A DNA stretch of 64,000 nt, taken from contig NC_133934.1 in the NCBI RefSeq assembly GCF_031877795.1, positions 108,564,610 to 108,628,609 of the forward strand, written 5' to 3'. The notes beneath the pieces are model-generated. The model was not told the DNA's origin, made no database searches, and saw only the letters and a list, made by a program, of their open reading frames with translations. The translations under genes were made by a program, and so were the position numbers. Position 1 is the stretch's first letter, and each line of letters starts with the position of its first letter. This DNA comes from Strix aluco (lineage: Eukaryota; Chordata; Aves; Strigiformes; Strigidae). This document shows positions 44,966-58,215 of the stretch, piece after piece.

Positions 44966-46700
44966 ATTACCAAGTATATACTTTTTTTATTTAACTGAGA
45001 ACAGGACCTTTGTTGTTAGAAACAGAAAGCAGGAAGGACCAAATTGCTCCAGTCATCAGAAGAACCAGTGTGAGAGATGTTTACCTGAACCTAACCTAAA
45101 TTCCTGAGGATACCCACCAGTATTTCCTGGAGGATGGTTTGGTAATCAATTTAACTTTGTGTTGCTGACTATGAGTCATTGGAAATCATAACGATCAAGT
45201 GTCTGTATTACCCCTCAGGTGAAAGTGAGAAGAGGGGATGGCATGGAAAAGAAATCTAATATGCCTCTGCAGACCCTGCTTCTGGGCACAGATAAAAGCC
45301 TGAAACACACTTAGAACAAAATGACATCTCTTAAAGGTGCAATGATTTTCATTCTATTTGACTGTTGCAACCCAGCTGTATGCCAGTCTACTGCTCTTCT
45401 GTTGAATTCTCCTTTGTCATATTGCCTGCTCATAAGAACAGACATAACTATGCCATTTTATTTTGTATGTTATCTGTTCCTTATTCTGTTTTATTTTAGG
45501 CCACTGGAGACTAGCTTGTTAGCTATTGGTATGCCAGCATCTGATAGCTTCCCATCCATATTTTTGCATGAAGTTGTATGAATGTATAGCCACTGCCTTC
45601 AAAATGAGCAGAACAAATAAATCTTTGAAAACTATGAACAATTGAGTGTTTCAAGGTACAGTCACTGTACTATTCAATCATACTGTATTCCTACTTGCCT
45701 TCCAATGAATCTATGTACATTGTGCAAATTGACCCAGTCTTGAGTAATGCTGAAAGTTTTCCCATGTGAGAGTTATCTATGGCATTATTGCAGGCAGAAG
45801 GTCTATACTCATCTTCACTTCCTGAATGAGTAATCTAGCTATGAAACAAAGGTGGTTGCTCCTCCTTCAAACAAGTTTTATGATAAAATATCAATATTTA
45901 CACCCAAAAACACAGGCCAGGCACTTATGTGCCAGAAGCAGTTTCAAAAGCTGAATCTCCGTTTCAGAAATGCCACCTCTGAGATCAGTCTCTAAATCTA
46001 GGCAATATAGAGAGCATAAGATTTCCCAGTCTCATCAGCATTGCCAGCTGGCTGGATTAGACTTTCTCATCCCCTCCATTCGGTGTGACTGCTATTCTTA
46101 GACACCTAAATTCATTACGTAATGATAGGAAGTCAGCCCTGTGCATTCCTGTGCTGTAACCAAGCTTTTGAACTGAGGGGAGGGAGGAATTGCTGTACTG
46201 AATGTCACAATGTCTAAATCCTGGTCTGGATCTGGTCCTGAGAAAGTAAGGCCTCAGATTCCCTTCTTAAAGAGGAGTTTGTCATGCTTGATCAGACTGT
46301 TGAGCTTGATATTTTCTGAACTCTGACTGACCATTAACATGCAGGCTCTATGACAAACATTTATTCTTTATTTTCCTCGAGTCCAACTGCCCAGTTACAC
46401 CTTGAGTTTCCCTTTGCTCATTCCCTCTGATTATTCCATGCAGTGGGTTTCCAGGGTAGGAGTGAGCAGGCAGCTCTGCTGCTGTCTGCTGCACAAACAC
46501 CAGAGAGGACAGGAAGAGGACTCATAAAAGCCAAGTGAAGAGAAACATCTTATTCACCTATGTAAAGGTTATGTCTCTAGCTTTTTTTTTTTTTAAAAAA
46601 AAAGGCTCTTCAATAATCAATTGCCTCAGCAGAGTCACCTGAAAGCATTTTGTCTGGCAGAAGAGAGGCATTCACAGGCTGCGTGCAGGGTTGGTTTTAA

Positions 46701-46735
46701 ATTTATTACTTCAGATTGTGACTGAAGTAATAAAT
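46701..46735. repeat. Perfect 14-bp inverted repeat
   Basis: Arms ATTTATTACTTCAG (46701-46714) and CTGAAGTAATAAAT (46722-46735) with the 7-base loop ATTGTGA. This is the longest perfect hairpin arm I noticed in the window. Confidence 0.92.
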
Positions 46736-47200
46736 CAATCTAATTTGTGGTGGGGGTCTCAAAGACAGCAGAGTCAATGTTCCCTTTACCTATTTGTAGG
46801 CTTCAGCTTCCTCTTAGCAAGATGTCCTGTAGTACATCTTCAACAAAGACAGTTTTGATTCATGTCTCATCTATCTTTAATGTCTTGTCTTGAAAGTATG
46901 TTCAACCACCTGGAGGACCAATTCCATACAGGCTTTTGACTACATGTTGCACCAGCAACTCATGTAATCGAATCCCTCTGTAATTAAATGCTCTGTCTTG
47001 AGTTTTGTTAGTGACAGAAGTGTCACTGAGATTCAGATCCTTCATTATTCACTACCTTCTCTACAGGCTCTCTGAGGCCAATACATATCCATCCTCCTAT
47101 CAGCAGTCCCATGCCAATTCCTCTCCACAGGAGAGAAGTGTCTTGGGGTTTCAAGCTGCCATTTTGTCCCACCACATGTTCAGGCTTTGGCCTCCATTTA

Positions 47201-47707
47201 AGGCTGCACCTTGATTACTGTGGTCAGTTTTGGGCCCCTCACTGCAAAAAGGGACATTGAATTACTTGAGCATGTCCAAAGAAGGGTTTGGAGCACATGT
47301 TGTATGAGGAACAGCTGAGGGAACTGGGGTTGTTTAGTCTGGAGAAGAGCAGGCTGAGGGGAGACCTCATCACCCTCTACAACTACCTGAAAGGAGGTTG
47401 CAGAGAACTGGGGATGAGTCTCTTTAACCAAGTAACAAGCGATAGGACAAGAGATAATGGCCTCAAGTTGCACCAGGGAAGGTTTAGACTAGATATTAGG
47501 AAGCATTTCTTTACAGAACGGGTTGTTAGGTGTTGGAATGGGCTGCCCAGGGAGGTGGTGGAGTCCCCATCCCTGGAGGTGTTTAAGAGTAGGGTCGACA
47601 TAGCACTTAGGGATATGGTGTAGTTGAGAACTGTCAATGTTAAGTGAATGATTGGACTAGATGATCTTCAAGGTCTTTTTCAACCTAGATGATTCTGTGA
47701 TTCTGTA
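47201..47707 (+). mobile_element. CR1 LINE, 5'-truncated, with a 19-bp internal deletion
   Basis: About 505 bases beginning at the part encoding HLDYCGQFW and ending in GATTCTGTGATTCTGTAATT. Compared with the 35 kb copy it lacks 19 bases just after CAAAGAAGGG (at 47286), which breaks the frame. The frame then runs open for 111 codons (47288-47623) to the natural ORF2 stop. It is otherwise very close to the 35 kb and 4 kb copies and probably the same subfamily. Confidence 0.95.
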
Positions 47708-50700
47708 ATTCTAATTTAATTGCCAGCCCTAAAAGGGCTGAAGAGAAAGAGCAGGCTCACGGACTGGAAGACCTGGTTATTCAGTGTCTGGCCCCATCTT
47801 TGTTGCTATTTCCTTCTACCTCCATCTCTTTCTGTCTTACTTCTTTCCTTTTGTAACACACAGTTTGCCCAGCAAGGAAGGAGGATATTTGACAGATGGA
47901 GGCCTAGCTTGTATTCTCGCCTTCTCTTCTAGGTGCTACCACACTCTGACTATTAATACATAACAGTGAAACAATTCTGCAGTTTCACAAGATCATCTCA
48001 CCAAGGACTGAAGTCTAACTGTAAGTTAGTAGCTAAGTCATTAACTCCCCTAAACTCTTCCTGGCATCAATGAGAAAGAGCCAAGAAAAGCCATTGGGAA
48101 AAGAAAATGTCCGGTCATAATTACAATGCAGGTGCCTAATCTTTCACATGGGAATCTGAGACAAAGTCTAAATGGTTGAACTCACACCTGGAAAAATGAG
48201 ACTTGAGTTTGCAAATTAACTAGAAAATGTCTACTACAAAATTAACTACAGAATCAGTGAGCCATGATAAGAAACAGCAGCTGAAGAATAAATTCAAAGT
48301 AAAACATATTGCACTCCCCTCTGAGTTGCTTTTCCTTTTGCTTTAGAGCTTCTAAGAGTCAATTGTCTGCCTGCATCAGTTAATGACCATTCAACAGCTT
48401 ATCCCTTCAGCTGCCAAGGTCTCTCAAACCTAGAATCACTTTTTGCCTATAGCTGGCCAGCTGATCCCCAGAAGGGTGGAAATCATTACAGATTTCAATC
48501 ACATGAAACTTTAAACTACCTGGGCAGGATACCACCAGTTGCTCATTCACCTGGCAGTGTTTTTCTCATCCATACTGAGTGCTAGGAATTGGAGAGGGGC
48601 AAGGGACCACAATGCTGTAAGGGAGACAGGAAACAGTAATAAAGGCTCCTGCCTTCCACCCAGAAAGCAGACGTATGCCAGTGATGGATCTAGTCGTCCT
48701 TACATACATAGCAACAAATCTGCTCTGCTACTGCAGCAAGTACAAATAGCTGCACTTCCAAAGAGGGCTTTTATAAAGGTAAAAGATGTGAAGGAAATCC
48801 CTTCCCCACAAGGTTGTTGTGCACCATTGCTAGTTGCAAAGATGCATAGCAACTGTTAAATCTGTGCAGGGCCTGATGCACCAGCTGCGTCTGCATGCTG
48901 ATCTTGGCCCAGTGCCCCAGCTTCTGTAGCATGCGGGTGCCAACACTGCACCCACACTGCTCACTCTCTGTAGCTTCATCCCTACAAGCTCTAACAGAAG
49001 AGTTGCAAGAAGTTTACATCACAGGTGTGTTATGTTTTCCTTATATAAAGAAAGCCACAGGGCTTTGGGGCTAAATATTTTTGCATTTACACTCTGGTTC
49101 ATCAACCACAGTACTTAATTGCTTTTCCCAAATTAAAGCAGAAAAGAGAAAAGTTCAGTTAATGAATAAACTGTTCCCATTGTTAATTAATCAGCAGCAG
49201 AATAATGATTCAGGATCAGAGCTCCTCTGTTCTAGCTCTGCTCAAAAGGAGATCAGCTCACCTCCTCCCAAACACTTGAGAAAGCTTGCATTCAGAGGTT
49301 GCCTAGCAAGTTAGCCAACACAGGCTGTGATACAGAGTGTGCTGCCACAAACGCCATCCTGACGCATTCCAACTCCAGCTCCCTCGTCACCAGCTCTGAG
49401 TGTGACACTGCAAACAAGGAACATCTCCCAGGTAATCAGGGCCTTAAACAGTTAGGACTAAGTTTTGGCCCTGAGTCCTGGCATGCCACCCAGATTGCAG
49501 AAAGCTGGTATGCCGGGCTCCTGGTGTGACATACTTAAGCAAGTCACCACCACCACTCACACTGGTTCCACTCTCAAAATGGTCTCAAGGTTTAGCTTTA
49601 TTTGTTAGAGCCATTAGTGTAGCCCCAGTAGTCCATGCTGGATACATTCAGACTTTCTCTTTGAAGCTGTTGTACTGTGATTATTTTCTAGCAAAAATTA
49701 GCTAGAAACTTTTACCAAATCAAATTATATCAGACCTGAGACTATCTGGATAATAATAAATAGTGCAGAGCAGCCAGTCAAATTGCCCAGCAGGAGAGGA
49801 AAGCATGTCACCGGTGAGAAGGAACAGCTCACCTTCATCACAGACCAATTAAGATGGTATCTGCTGTAGGTCTGCCAACTGCTCACATTTCCCTGCCATG
49901 AGTTCACCTGTGGTGGCACAGGCAGGAGGGCTGGCTTTGCACATGGTCAGAACATTTTGCTTTGTTTGAGTACTCGGCAGACCATTGACCTGGGGTTTTA
50001 CAACGAACTCCAAGCACATTTATCCAGAACAGTGCAAGACTGGGGGCTGAAGGGCTATTCCAGGAGCTGAACTGACTGAAGTGGATGTCCTCATCATTTA
50101 TGGCTTAATCAGTTTAATCATTGTGTCACCAGGACATTACAAAAATATCACCAGCTTCCAGGCTGATCAATACTTTTATAAGATTTTTGTACACTGACCT
50201 TTTAATACACAGCTGACTGTGTAATCTGCCCTGGTTGAAGAAAATGGCATTTTATCACATAAAAAAAGGCTTTTGACACAGTATTCCCACACTCCATAGA
50301 GAATAGTTAAACTAAAGAAAGGGACGTCATAACAAGTGTGCTAATGTGAAGTCAGAGAAAAACAAGAAATCAAATTTCCAGGGAAATTTGCAAGGCTGTG
50401 GGTGTTTTCTGTGTGTAGTGAGACAGTGCAGTGCTGAAGCATCCACAAAAGAAAGGAGCTCCTTCCCATAGGCTACAACAGAAGATGGTTATGGTTCAAG
50501 TTTAGGTATTATGAATAATGGCATGAGGGAAAACAGGGAAATTTGAGGGACAGAGGGAAACAAAATGGTTATTAAAGGAAAGATGAGTGAGGGCAAACTT
50601 GACAGGTGCCCCAGTCAGTAGATGCTAAAGAAATTAGGGGCAGATGTGATATGAGAGGACAAACTCATTTTGAAAACCTGTATTTTGGGGACACAGCACA

Positions 50701-51502
50701 CAGTGATAGAGTTAAAGGCCCAGGACGCAAGCAGATTAGACAGTAGTTTCTGAAGTAGCAACAGCAGGAAGTTTACGTGGGAAATAAGTAGCAGACAACC
50801 TCTTCAGAGACAAATATCCTGTTTTCCTACAAACTTTCCTAGTTAAGAAAAAGAAAGAAACCAAATAAATCCCATATAACGAAGTCATCAGATTATTTTT
50901 TTTAAGTAAACAAAATGTTCTTTCAAGTTCTGTGAGAGGCATTAGTGGATTTTAAAATAAGAAAAATTAACACCACATTTCCCACAACTGAGCTTGCAGA
51001 CCACAAGGGTTTTACTGCCCACTCTGGTTTCCTTTGTTTTGTTAGTTGTGCTCCACATCAGAAACAATGAAAACTTTTTTTTTGTTAAGAAACATCAAAT
51101 TGAGCTGTAAACCACTCCTGATGTATGTGAGTGTGGATGTGTGGGAGTGTATGAGCAAGCTTGTTTGTGAGAGAGAGGAAGAGTGGATACATGTGTGGTA
51201 AGGGAAAAATGAGAGCTAAGAAAAAAGAAAAATCCAGTCTAGGGTGGAATTGAGCAGTGAAAAATGAGTTGTGAAATAGGATTATAATAAGATGAGGTTA
51301 TTTTTGTGATTTTAGGCCAATTGGGGAAGTAGGAAACCTAGAAATGCTCTCAGTTAATAGCAAGGCAATTCAAAGTTCATTAAACACTCTTGGTTGTTTG
51401 GCTGTTTGTTTTAAATCTCCCAGCAACAAGGGGAAAAAGATTTACAAAAGCTATAGGAGGAAAAAGTTCCATGGGATTTAAAAAAAAAAGATAAAAACCT
51501 TT

Positions 51503-51526
51503 ATCCATATGAATATCCATATGAAT
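51503..51526. repeat. 12-bp tandem duplication
   Basis: ATCCATATGAAT occurs twice back to back. Probably simple replication slippage. Confidence 0.9.
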
Positions 51527-54500
51527 CTCTGTGCTGGGCTTCTTTTCACAAGCTTTTCTCATAAGTTTCTATATTGTAACAGCTGGGCTGCATTTTTTCA
51601 CCATTCCTTCTTAAGCAAAAATCCAGGCATATTAGTGGGACCTGGTGCAGATTACAACAGCTCAGGGCAAGTAATCAATTGCTGCTGGGTCAGAAAGAAA
51701 AGATCCACTGCTGTGAAATGGCAGGAATTGTTTCCCTCTCTCAACTAAAGTAGTGCTGTGTACTGATTTCATCTGGCAGTTTCTGTACTACAAGGTTTTC
51801 TTTTAAAATCATATTTACTTTTCCAGCAGTGATTTAGGCAGTTACTTAAAATCCTGCAGCTAAATCAAATATTTAATTTTCATCCGGTGTCAGTGAAAGA
51901 TAACAGAGCTTGGTAGGTACTCAGCATGAACAAATTGAGATTTGGATTACTACAAGTACTTCTATGTTCTCCAGATAGCCATAGATACAGTCCACCCAGA
52001 CAATGATAAAAGTTAGAGAGACATTCTTCCTAAGACCCATTTTGTCCCTGCTCCTTTCCCAAGGCTGCCAATAGAGCTGGTGGTTACTTGCAGTGCACAC
52101 ACCTGACCCCTCTGGGCTGAATCCTACCACATGGCATACAGCAGACATCTGCACTTACTGATGAGGTAGCACAGAGCTCAAATACCTACAGGTTAAGCAG
52201 TCAGTATTCCATTTCCAGTCCTGTGAGGCCATCCAGTTACTCACCATGTAATTACTTGGTAGTCAGTAAATAAAATTCACATGATCAGAAAAATACTACT
52301 TTGTTAGGGAAAGGAGGAATGGGATAAATAGAAAATTAGGGGGTTCTTTTCCAGTAGAGAAAAACATTAGTTTCAAGCTTTGTATCTATATTTCTTCTCT
52401 AGTTCAAGGATGTTTGTCTGGATCCATTTCTAGATTTAAGCTGCAGAATGACTTACCATCTAAAAAAAGCCTCACATTTGGGCAATATGTCTCAAGTCCT
52501 CTTCAACTAATTCAGCCTGCAGCTTCCAGAATCTGGGCCACCTAGGATTTGCTCCATGTGCTGTTAGCAACTGGCAGCATGTAAAGCAATAGAAGTTATT
52601 ATATGAAATCCTGGTAATGGCTGAATCCTGCCTGCCAGCTTTAATAACTTAAAAAAATTTTAAAAGTTATTCAAGTCTAGTAAATCTGCTGGCAATCCAA
52701 AGCTGTAAAGGACCCAAATTTACCTTCTGCCCTGTGTTTAAAGCTACTATTTGAAGACAACTGAAATCAATACCAGTGTGCTGTCTAATGTTTTTTTTAA
52801 GAGAACTTAAGTTCTATTGCCCCTACTAATTACAAAGCAGAAAAGCCAAACCCTCACCACTATAAGAGATACATCTGGTTTAGTAGACACATAGGAAAAT
52901 CATGGGGGATGTTTAGCTATGTAATATAATGACCTAGGAGTGCTTCCTACATAGCAGAGGAAGAAGAGTGATGCCACTTTCATCCAGGTTCAGCTAGGTT
53001 TGGGGATCTGAAAATCTAGTTCAGGTTCAGATAGCTGTAGGCTTATGGGGAAACATTGTTTTAGCAGAGGGGGTGAAAGAAAGATTTTTATAAGGATTTG
53101 TTCCCAGGAAATCCTACCTATTTCCATGGGAATGTGCTTACAGTGATCTGCTAAAGAAAAAGGACTGCCCTCCTGAGATTGTGTTCAGAACAGGTACATA
53201 GGCCATGCAGACCACTTCCCTGCCTCAGCAGGTTCCCCTCCAACTTCCTTTCTACTACTGCAGTGAGAAGTGCTTTAAAAGGCTATGGAGAAAGAGGGGA
53301 CAAACACGGAAAGTGTAGGCAGATTCTTCAGATAGAACCTATAGATATATAGTTACATTTCTCATGCATTTCTAATCTAATGTTGAATGTCCTAAAGACC
53401 TAGGATTATGCAACTATACTTGTAACTCGGATGAACACATTTTAATTCCAGGTTTTTTCTTATGATGTTCAATCTCAGTTTTCCTTTGCTTATATTTATC
53501 CTGCCTACCATCCTAAATATTTCCCCTGCCCCCTCTCTCCTTGATATTTATGTCACGGTTTTTCAGACTGTTATATCTTTCTATTTCAGCACCCCTAAAC
53601 TAAACCAGATCTAGAGTCTTCTCTCATAAATCAAACCCAACATGACAGAACTAACACATCTCTTAAAGGTGGGTCCTCTCAGAGAGTTAGATTTGAGAGG
53701 TGGTAAACCCCACTGCCTAGAACTTCTCAAATTAGATGGAACAACTGTAATGAACAATCTCAGCTGTGCATTTCCTGCCTTTATTCCTCATGAAAACATG
53801 CATTAATAAACCAATGCTAAGAATCTCCAAAAAATGAGTTTAGTCAGCTAAAGAAAAGGTAAAAGCCTCAATTTGAACACACAAATCTGAAAATGTTTTT
53901 ACTCTCTGACTTCCTTTACTGCTTTTGGACAACAGAGAAAAAAAAAATCCCTTCTCTATTACAGATGTGTGATACTATAAAAATTTGCTGCTCTGTGAGT
54001 GTGAAAACACTATGCCATAAGGGGAAGGCAGGAGATTTGTTTACATGTTCTAACCTGCTATAGCATATTTATCACATAGAATCTTGGGGTTAAGAAGCTG
54101 GCATGTCTCAAACATATCCTACTTGTCTGAGTATCACAGTATTGGAAAGAGACATCCAGTGCTCTAGGCTTCTTCTGTACTACAATTAGTTGCAAACCAT
54201 GCATGGAGACCAATTACTTTGCCCCAGAGCTATTTGGCTCTCCAGGCTAAACAACCACTAACTGCAACTACAGAAATCAAATACACAGCTGGCTCTTTGC
54301 AGGTCTTGACTCCAGGCTGGAAAACAGCATGTCCACCCTTGAGCTTTCAAGGAGGTCTGTGGGAAAATAGTGTGGAGGAATAGGGAAGGCATGGGAATTA
54401 TTTTGCAAGGCAGTATAATTCTCTAATTGCTCAGTAATTAAGAGTAAGATATAATTAATCATTACAATTAATTCACTGTTTAACCTTTTTCCTGTGCCAT

Positions 54501-57500
54501 ATTGGGAGCATAAGTCAATGCAAAGCAAGAGTCACCCAGAGTTTTGACAGCCTTTCAGGAACTCTAAAGCCAACAACCAGACTATCACTCAGAGTACCCC
54601 ACTTACAACTTATTAAGTAAGAGGTAAAGCAGTCATTTAACTGTAGCCACAATACTAGGTCTCCTCACATGACACGATTTCTAAATTTAAGTACCAGTTG
54701 CTAGGAAATCGTACCCCAGATCTGAGAGCCCTTTCCCATCATCTCATTGTCCCTGCACAGCACAGCACAACTGTTGAAATAACCCTGAGGACAAAGCCAG
54801 GCAGTCTGTGATACATCCCAGGCCCTGACCATCACAGCTTTATGCTGAAGAATTTTGAGGGCAGTCAGTCTGGAGCACAGAGATGATAATTCACTATCAT
54901 CTTTGTTGTGGGGTATTTGAGTCTTTTTATGCTTGAATGCCAAATGTTGTTTTAAAGACTGTTATTTTAGCTCCCTTTACAGTGCAGAAGGGATCACCAA
55001 CACTGAAAATACCAAGATACTTAATCCAGAGACTAAAAAAATGCATCTACTACAGAATGAAGTAGAAATATGCTAAGGAACATGCATATGAACAAAGGTA
55101 AAAGCTCCTACCTTCTTTAAATTTCTTGGTCCCAACCAGCACATTGGCATGTCTGGAATGGATCTGGTATAAGCAATAGGCTCTTTCAGATTTTGGAAGA
55201 AATCATAAGCCTAAAAGATATTCACTACCACCACCCTGCCCCTAAAGGATAGCCCAAGCCTTTCCTAAGAGCACATACCTTGCACTGTGTCCAGAACATT
55301 CTTGTAAGAAGATATTAAAAAAAAGAGAACTTCTTGTATGCCTCTGCAGAGGCAGCTGCATAGCCAAACCCTCAGCTGCACCATGCTGGAAGCACCAACA
55401 TAGGAATCAGAGTCCTTTTGTGCTTGCAGTATCAGTGGCAGTGTAAATTAACAGCTGTCTCAGGTTTCATTTAACAATTAGCAATTATTTGGTAAATTAA
55501 GGAAGGCGGGAAAGTTTCCTCTCTAATAAGGCTATTACTAAACAAGAGAAAAACTGAGCTCTGGATGAACCGAGCGTGTTACTTCTGTCCTCAGAGAGTA
55601 CCAAAGAGACTAGGGTAGGTTTGCAGAGTTTTAGGGTTTTGATTTACAAAGCAGTCTTAGTGCCTTCCATTTGCAGCTTTGTTAATGCTGTTGTTGATAT
55701 TTTGCTGTGTAAATCCACATTCTTTCAAAATTTTTCTCCTATCTTGAAAAATCATAATTGGCCAAACACCATCAATATTCAGTGATCAAGTCTTTTTTTC
55801 CTGCTTAAATACAAAGCTGGCTAGCAGCAAGAAGCATGTGTCCATCCATGGTGAACTGCACAGTTCTGTCCAGTCTAACAAAAATAACCTAGTACCTGGG
55901 GATGTCTCATTTCTTCAAAGTAACGCATGCACTTGTCTTTTACTTACCAAAACTGTCAGAAGACAGTCAGATCAGGTCCCAGTTAATATAAACAAGTATG
56001 TTTTGTTGGCTAGATATAAGCTTCACCTCATCTCTTCAGTTAGAAGAAGAAGAAAAAAAAAAAAAACACCACAAGCTTTTCTGCCCCAAACAAGACATTC
56101 AGTTGTCATTGGAAGAGCTCAGAGGGAGGGACATTCACTGAATAAAAACACCACAGGAAAGCAAGGATTTAACATGTCTGATGAGATTGCAGGTTAGGAC
56201 AAACCCAAGATAAACCTGGCAGTGCATAAACCAGAAAATGGACAAGTCCAGAGCCTGCTGCTATCCAAAGACAAGCAAGCAGCATTAGTCCGATTAAGGA
56301 AGACAAGACTAAATCTAAGGAGTTTGTTTTAATGCCCATCACCTGAAACCAAAGTTGTTCTTATCTGATTTCCAAATATTTTTTATTGTGTCTTAGTGTC
56401 TGTTTGATGGAGAAATAAGCAAAGTTCTTAGATTTTGCATACCCGGAAATCCCCCAAAACTCTAATGGCAGAATGTCAGTCCCATTTACTTCCAGTTCAC
56501 AAAACTAGCAGGTTAGGCTCTTCTGGGAATCCACTAATTTATGAAGTTACCTGTATGGAAGCAGAACTCTTTAGAAAGTCAGCCCCTTAACATATGAAGG
56601 GCATGAAATGTCTTTTGATGCATGGGTGTCACATATGTTTGAGGGTAAAGAGTAAATGAGTGTAATGTTTGAATATGTTGTGCCCAGGATTTAAAAAAAG
56701 AAAAAGAAAAAAGAAGCATTGTCAGGCATTTCACAAGAGTGAGTTAAAAATAACAAAATCCGTAGTTCTTACAAATAGAGGGCCCACAAGACAAACAGCA
56801 GTACTTCAGCAGTATATGTGATCACAGGTCCTGGTAGTACTGTTTGGTTTTATGCCATGGACTACATACTTGGTAGGTCTTCTCTATGTTGGCAACACTT
56901 TTTGATGCGCTATTTACCCAGGTTTGGGTCAGGGTTTTGCCAGTTCCACTTGCTCTGACCTTTCCTCCACATACAGTTCAGCAGCAAGCGTGACACCCAG
57001 GCAGCACTCAGCACAACATTATCAAACCAGCACTGAGAACCAGCTTATCAGCAGCTGTCTTCTAACCACCGGCTACAGAAATGCAGCAAGAGCTGGCCTG
57101 TGCCCGAGCTTCACGTGAAAGCCCAGAGTGCTAGGACTGAACTTGTAATAAACAGGACTGAATCCCCTGTCTGGTGAGAGCTGGTCAAATGCAAGGAAGG
57201 AAAAGGGACTTGCGCAAACTAGTATTTTGAAAGAGAGTGGGGAAATACCACTAGTCTTGTGCAAGCTTAACAGAAATTCAGTAGTGCCCAGGGTCATGGA
57301 GGCCTGCCTGGCAGCAGCGTCCAGACTTGTGCTAGAGGGTGTCTAGTGCAATATCAATTCAGAGAGCACTGCTCTAACTGTTCGGCCACTGATTATATGA
57401 CTTCCTGCAGCTACCCAGTTTTTTTGAAAAAAAAAAAACTCCTAGAAAAATGCCCACAGAATGCTGCTTAAGCAACAAGGCCTACACGTGCCTGTTGCAT

Positions 57501-58114
57501 GAAAGGTAGAGATCCCTAATGACAGAAATGCATAATGAATTGTCCAGGAATAATGGCAGACCTTGAAGAAGTAGTACTGAAGTATCTAGTGTTGCAAGAA
57601 ATATTTATTTATTTTTAAATAACAAAGTCATCCAAAGGTGCAGATGTATTTTCCTTGCTCCCCTGAGTAATGTTAAAGCACTGGTGGAAAGAAAAGTTTC
57701 TCATCTTTTATGGAAATAAAGCAGAAAAAATGAATTCTCATTGTAAATGTTACCAACATGAACCAGCACCCTACAAGTAACTTCCAGAGCATAACAAGAT
57801 ATTCAGCGAGTATTTACTGTAAAATATTCTGTCTGAATTACCAGTTTCCTCCAAAAACCTACAGTGGCAACTTTAACACATCTTATTTTTCTTCTTACTT
57901 TAAACAGAGGATAGGCTAGCACAAAGTGCCTGCTTGTACGTATCCCAAGCAAAATCTGGATGAGCAAAACCTGGATTATATTTGCAAATGTCTCCTGGAT
58001 TTACAAAAGACCAAGAGAGAAAGTTGGCTATTGATTTTCATACCTGGGATTTTCAAAATCCTACATCTACTCTAAACCTTATTTATAATAAGTGATGTTT
58101 TAAATAGATTTTGG

Positions 58115-58215
58115 ACTAGGCAGTGTGGTCTAAGGTTTAAAGCAAAGGGCTGAGAAACAGGAAACTTGGGAGAATTGGGTTGGATGACAGCCTGGATAAA
58201 TGCATGTGGTTTGTT
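58115..58215 (+). repeat. Possible ancient MIR-type repeat, 5' part
   Basis: GCAGTGTGGTCTAAGGTTTA and GGGCTGAGAAACAGGAAACT then TGGGAGAATTGG resembles the tRNA-derived head of MIR-like SINEs ('agtgtggtctagtggttagagcagggg.. caggagacctgggttc'). Partial similarity only. Confidence 0.4.

Larger units (their letters stand above)
35718..47200. other. AT-rich non-coding stretch with a pyrimidine-rich block
   Basis: No recognisable exon. The longest frame is 93 codons (42592-42311, minus) without family resemblance. The plus strand is clearly C/T-rich from about 37400 to 38960. T-rich and A-rich tracts occur at 39296-39320, 41160-41174 and 44915-44965. Hairpins at 42082-42105 and 46701-46735 and a possible old repeat at 36975-37115 are listed separately. 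Confidence 0.5.
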
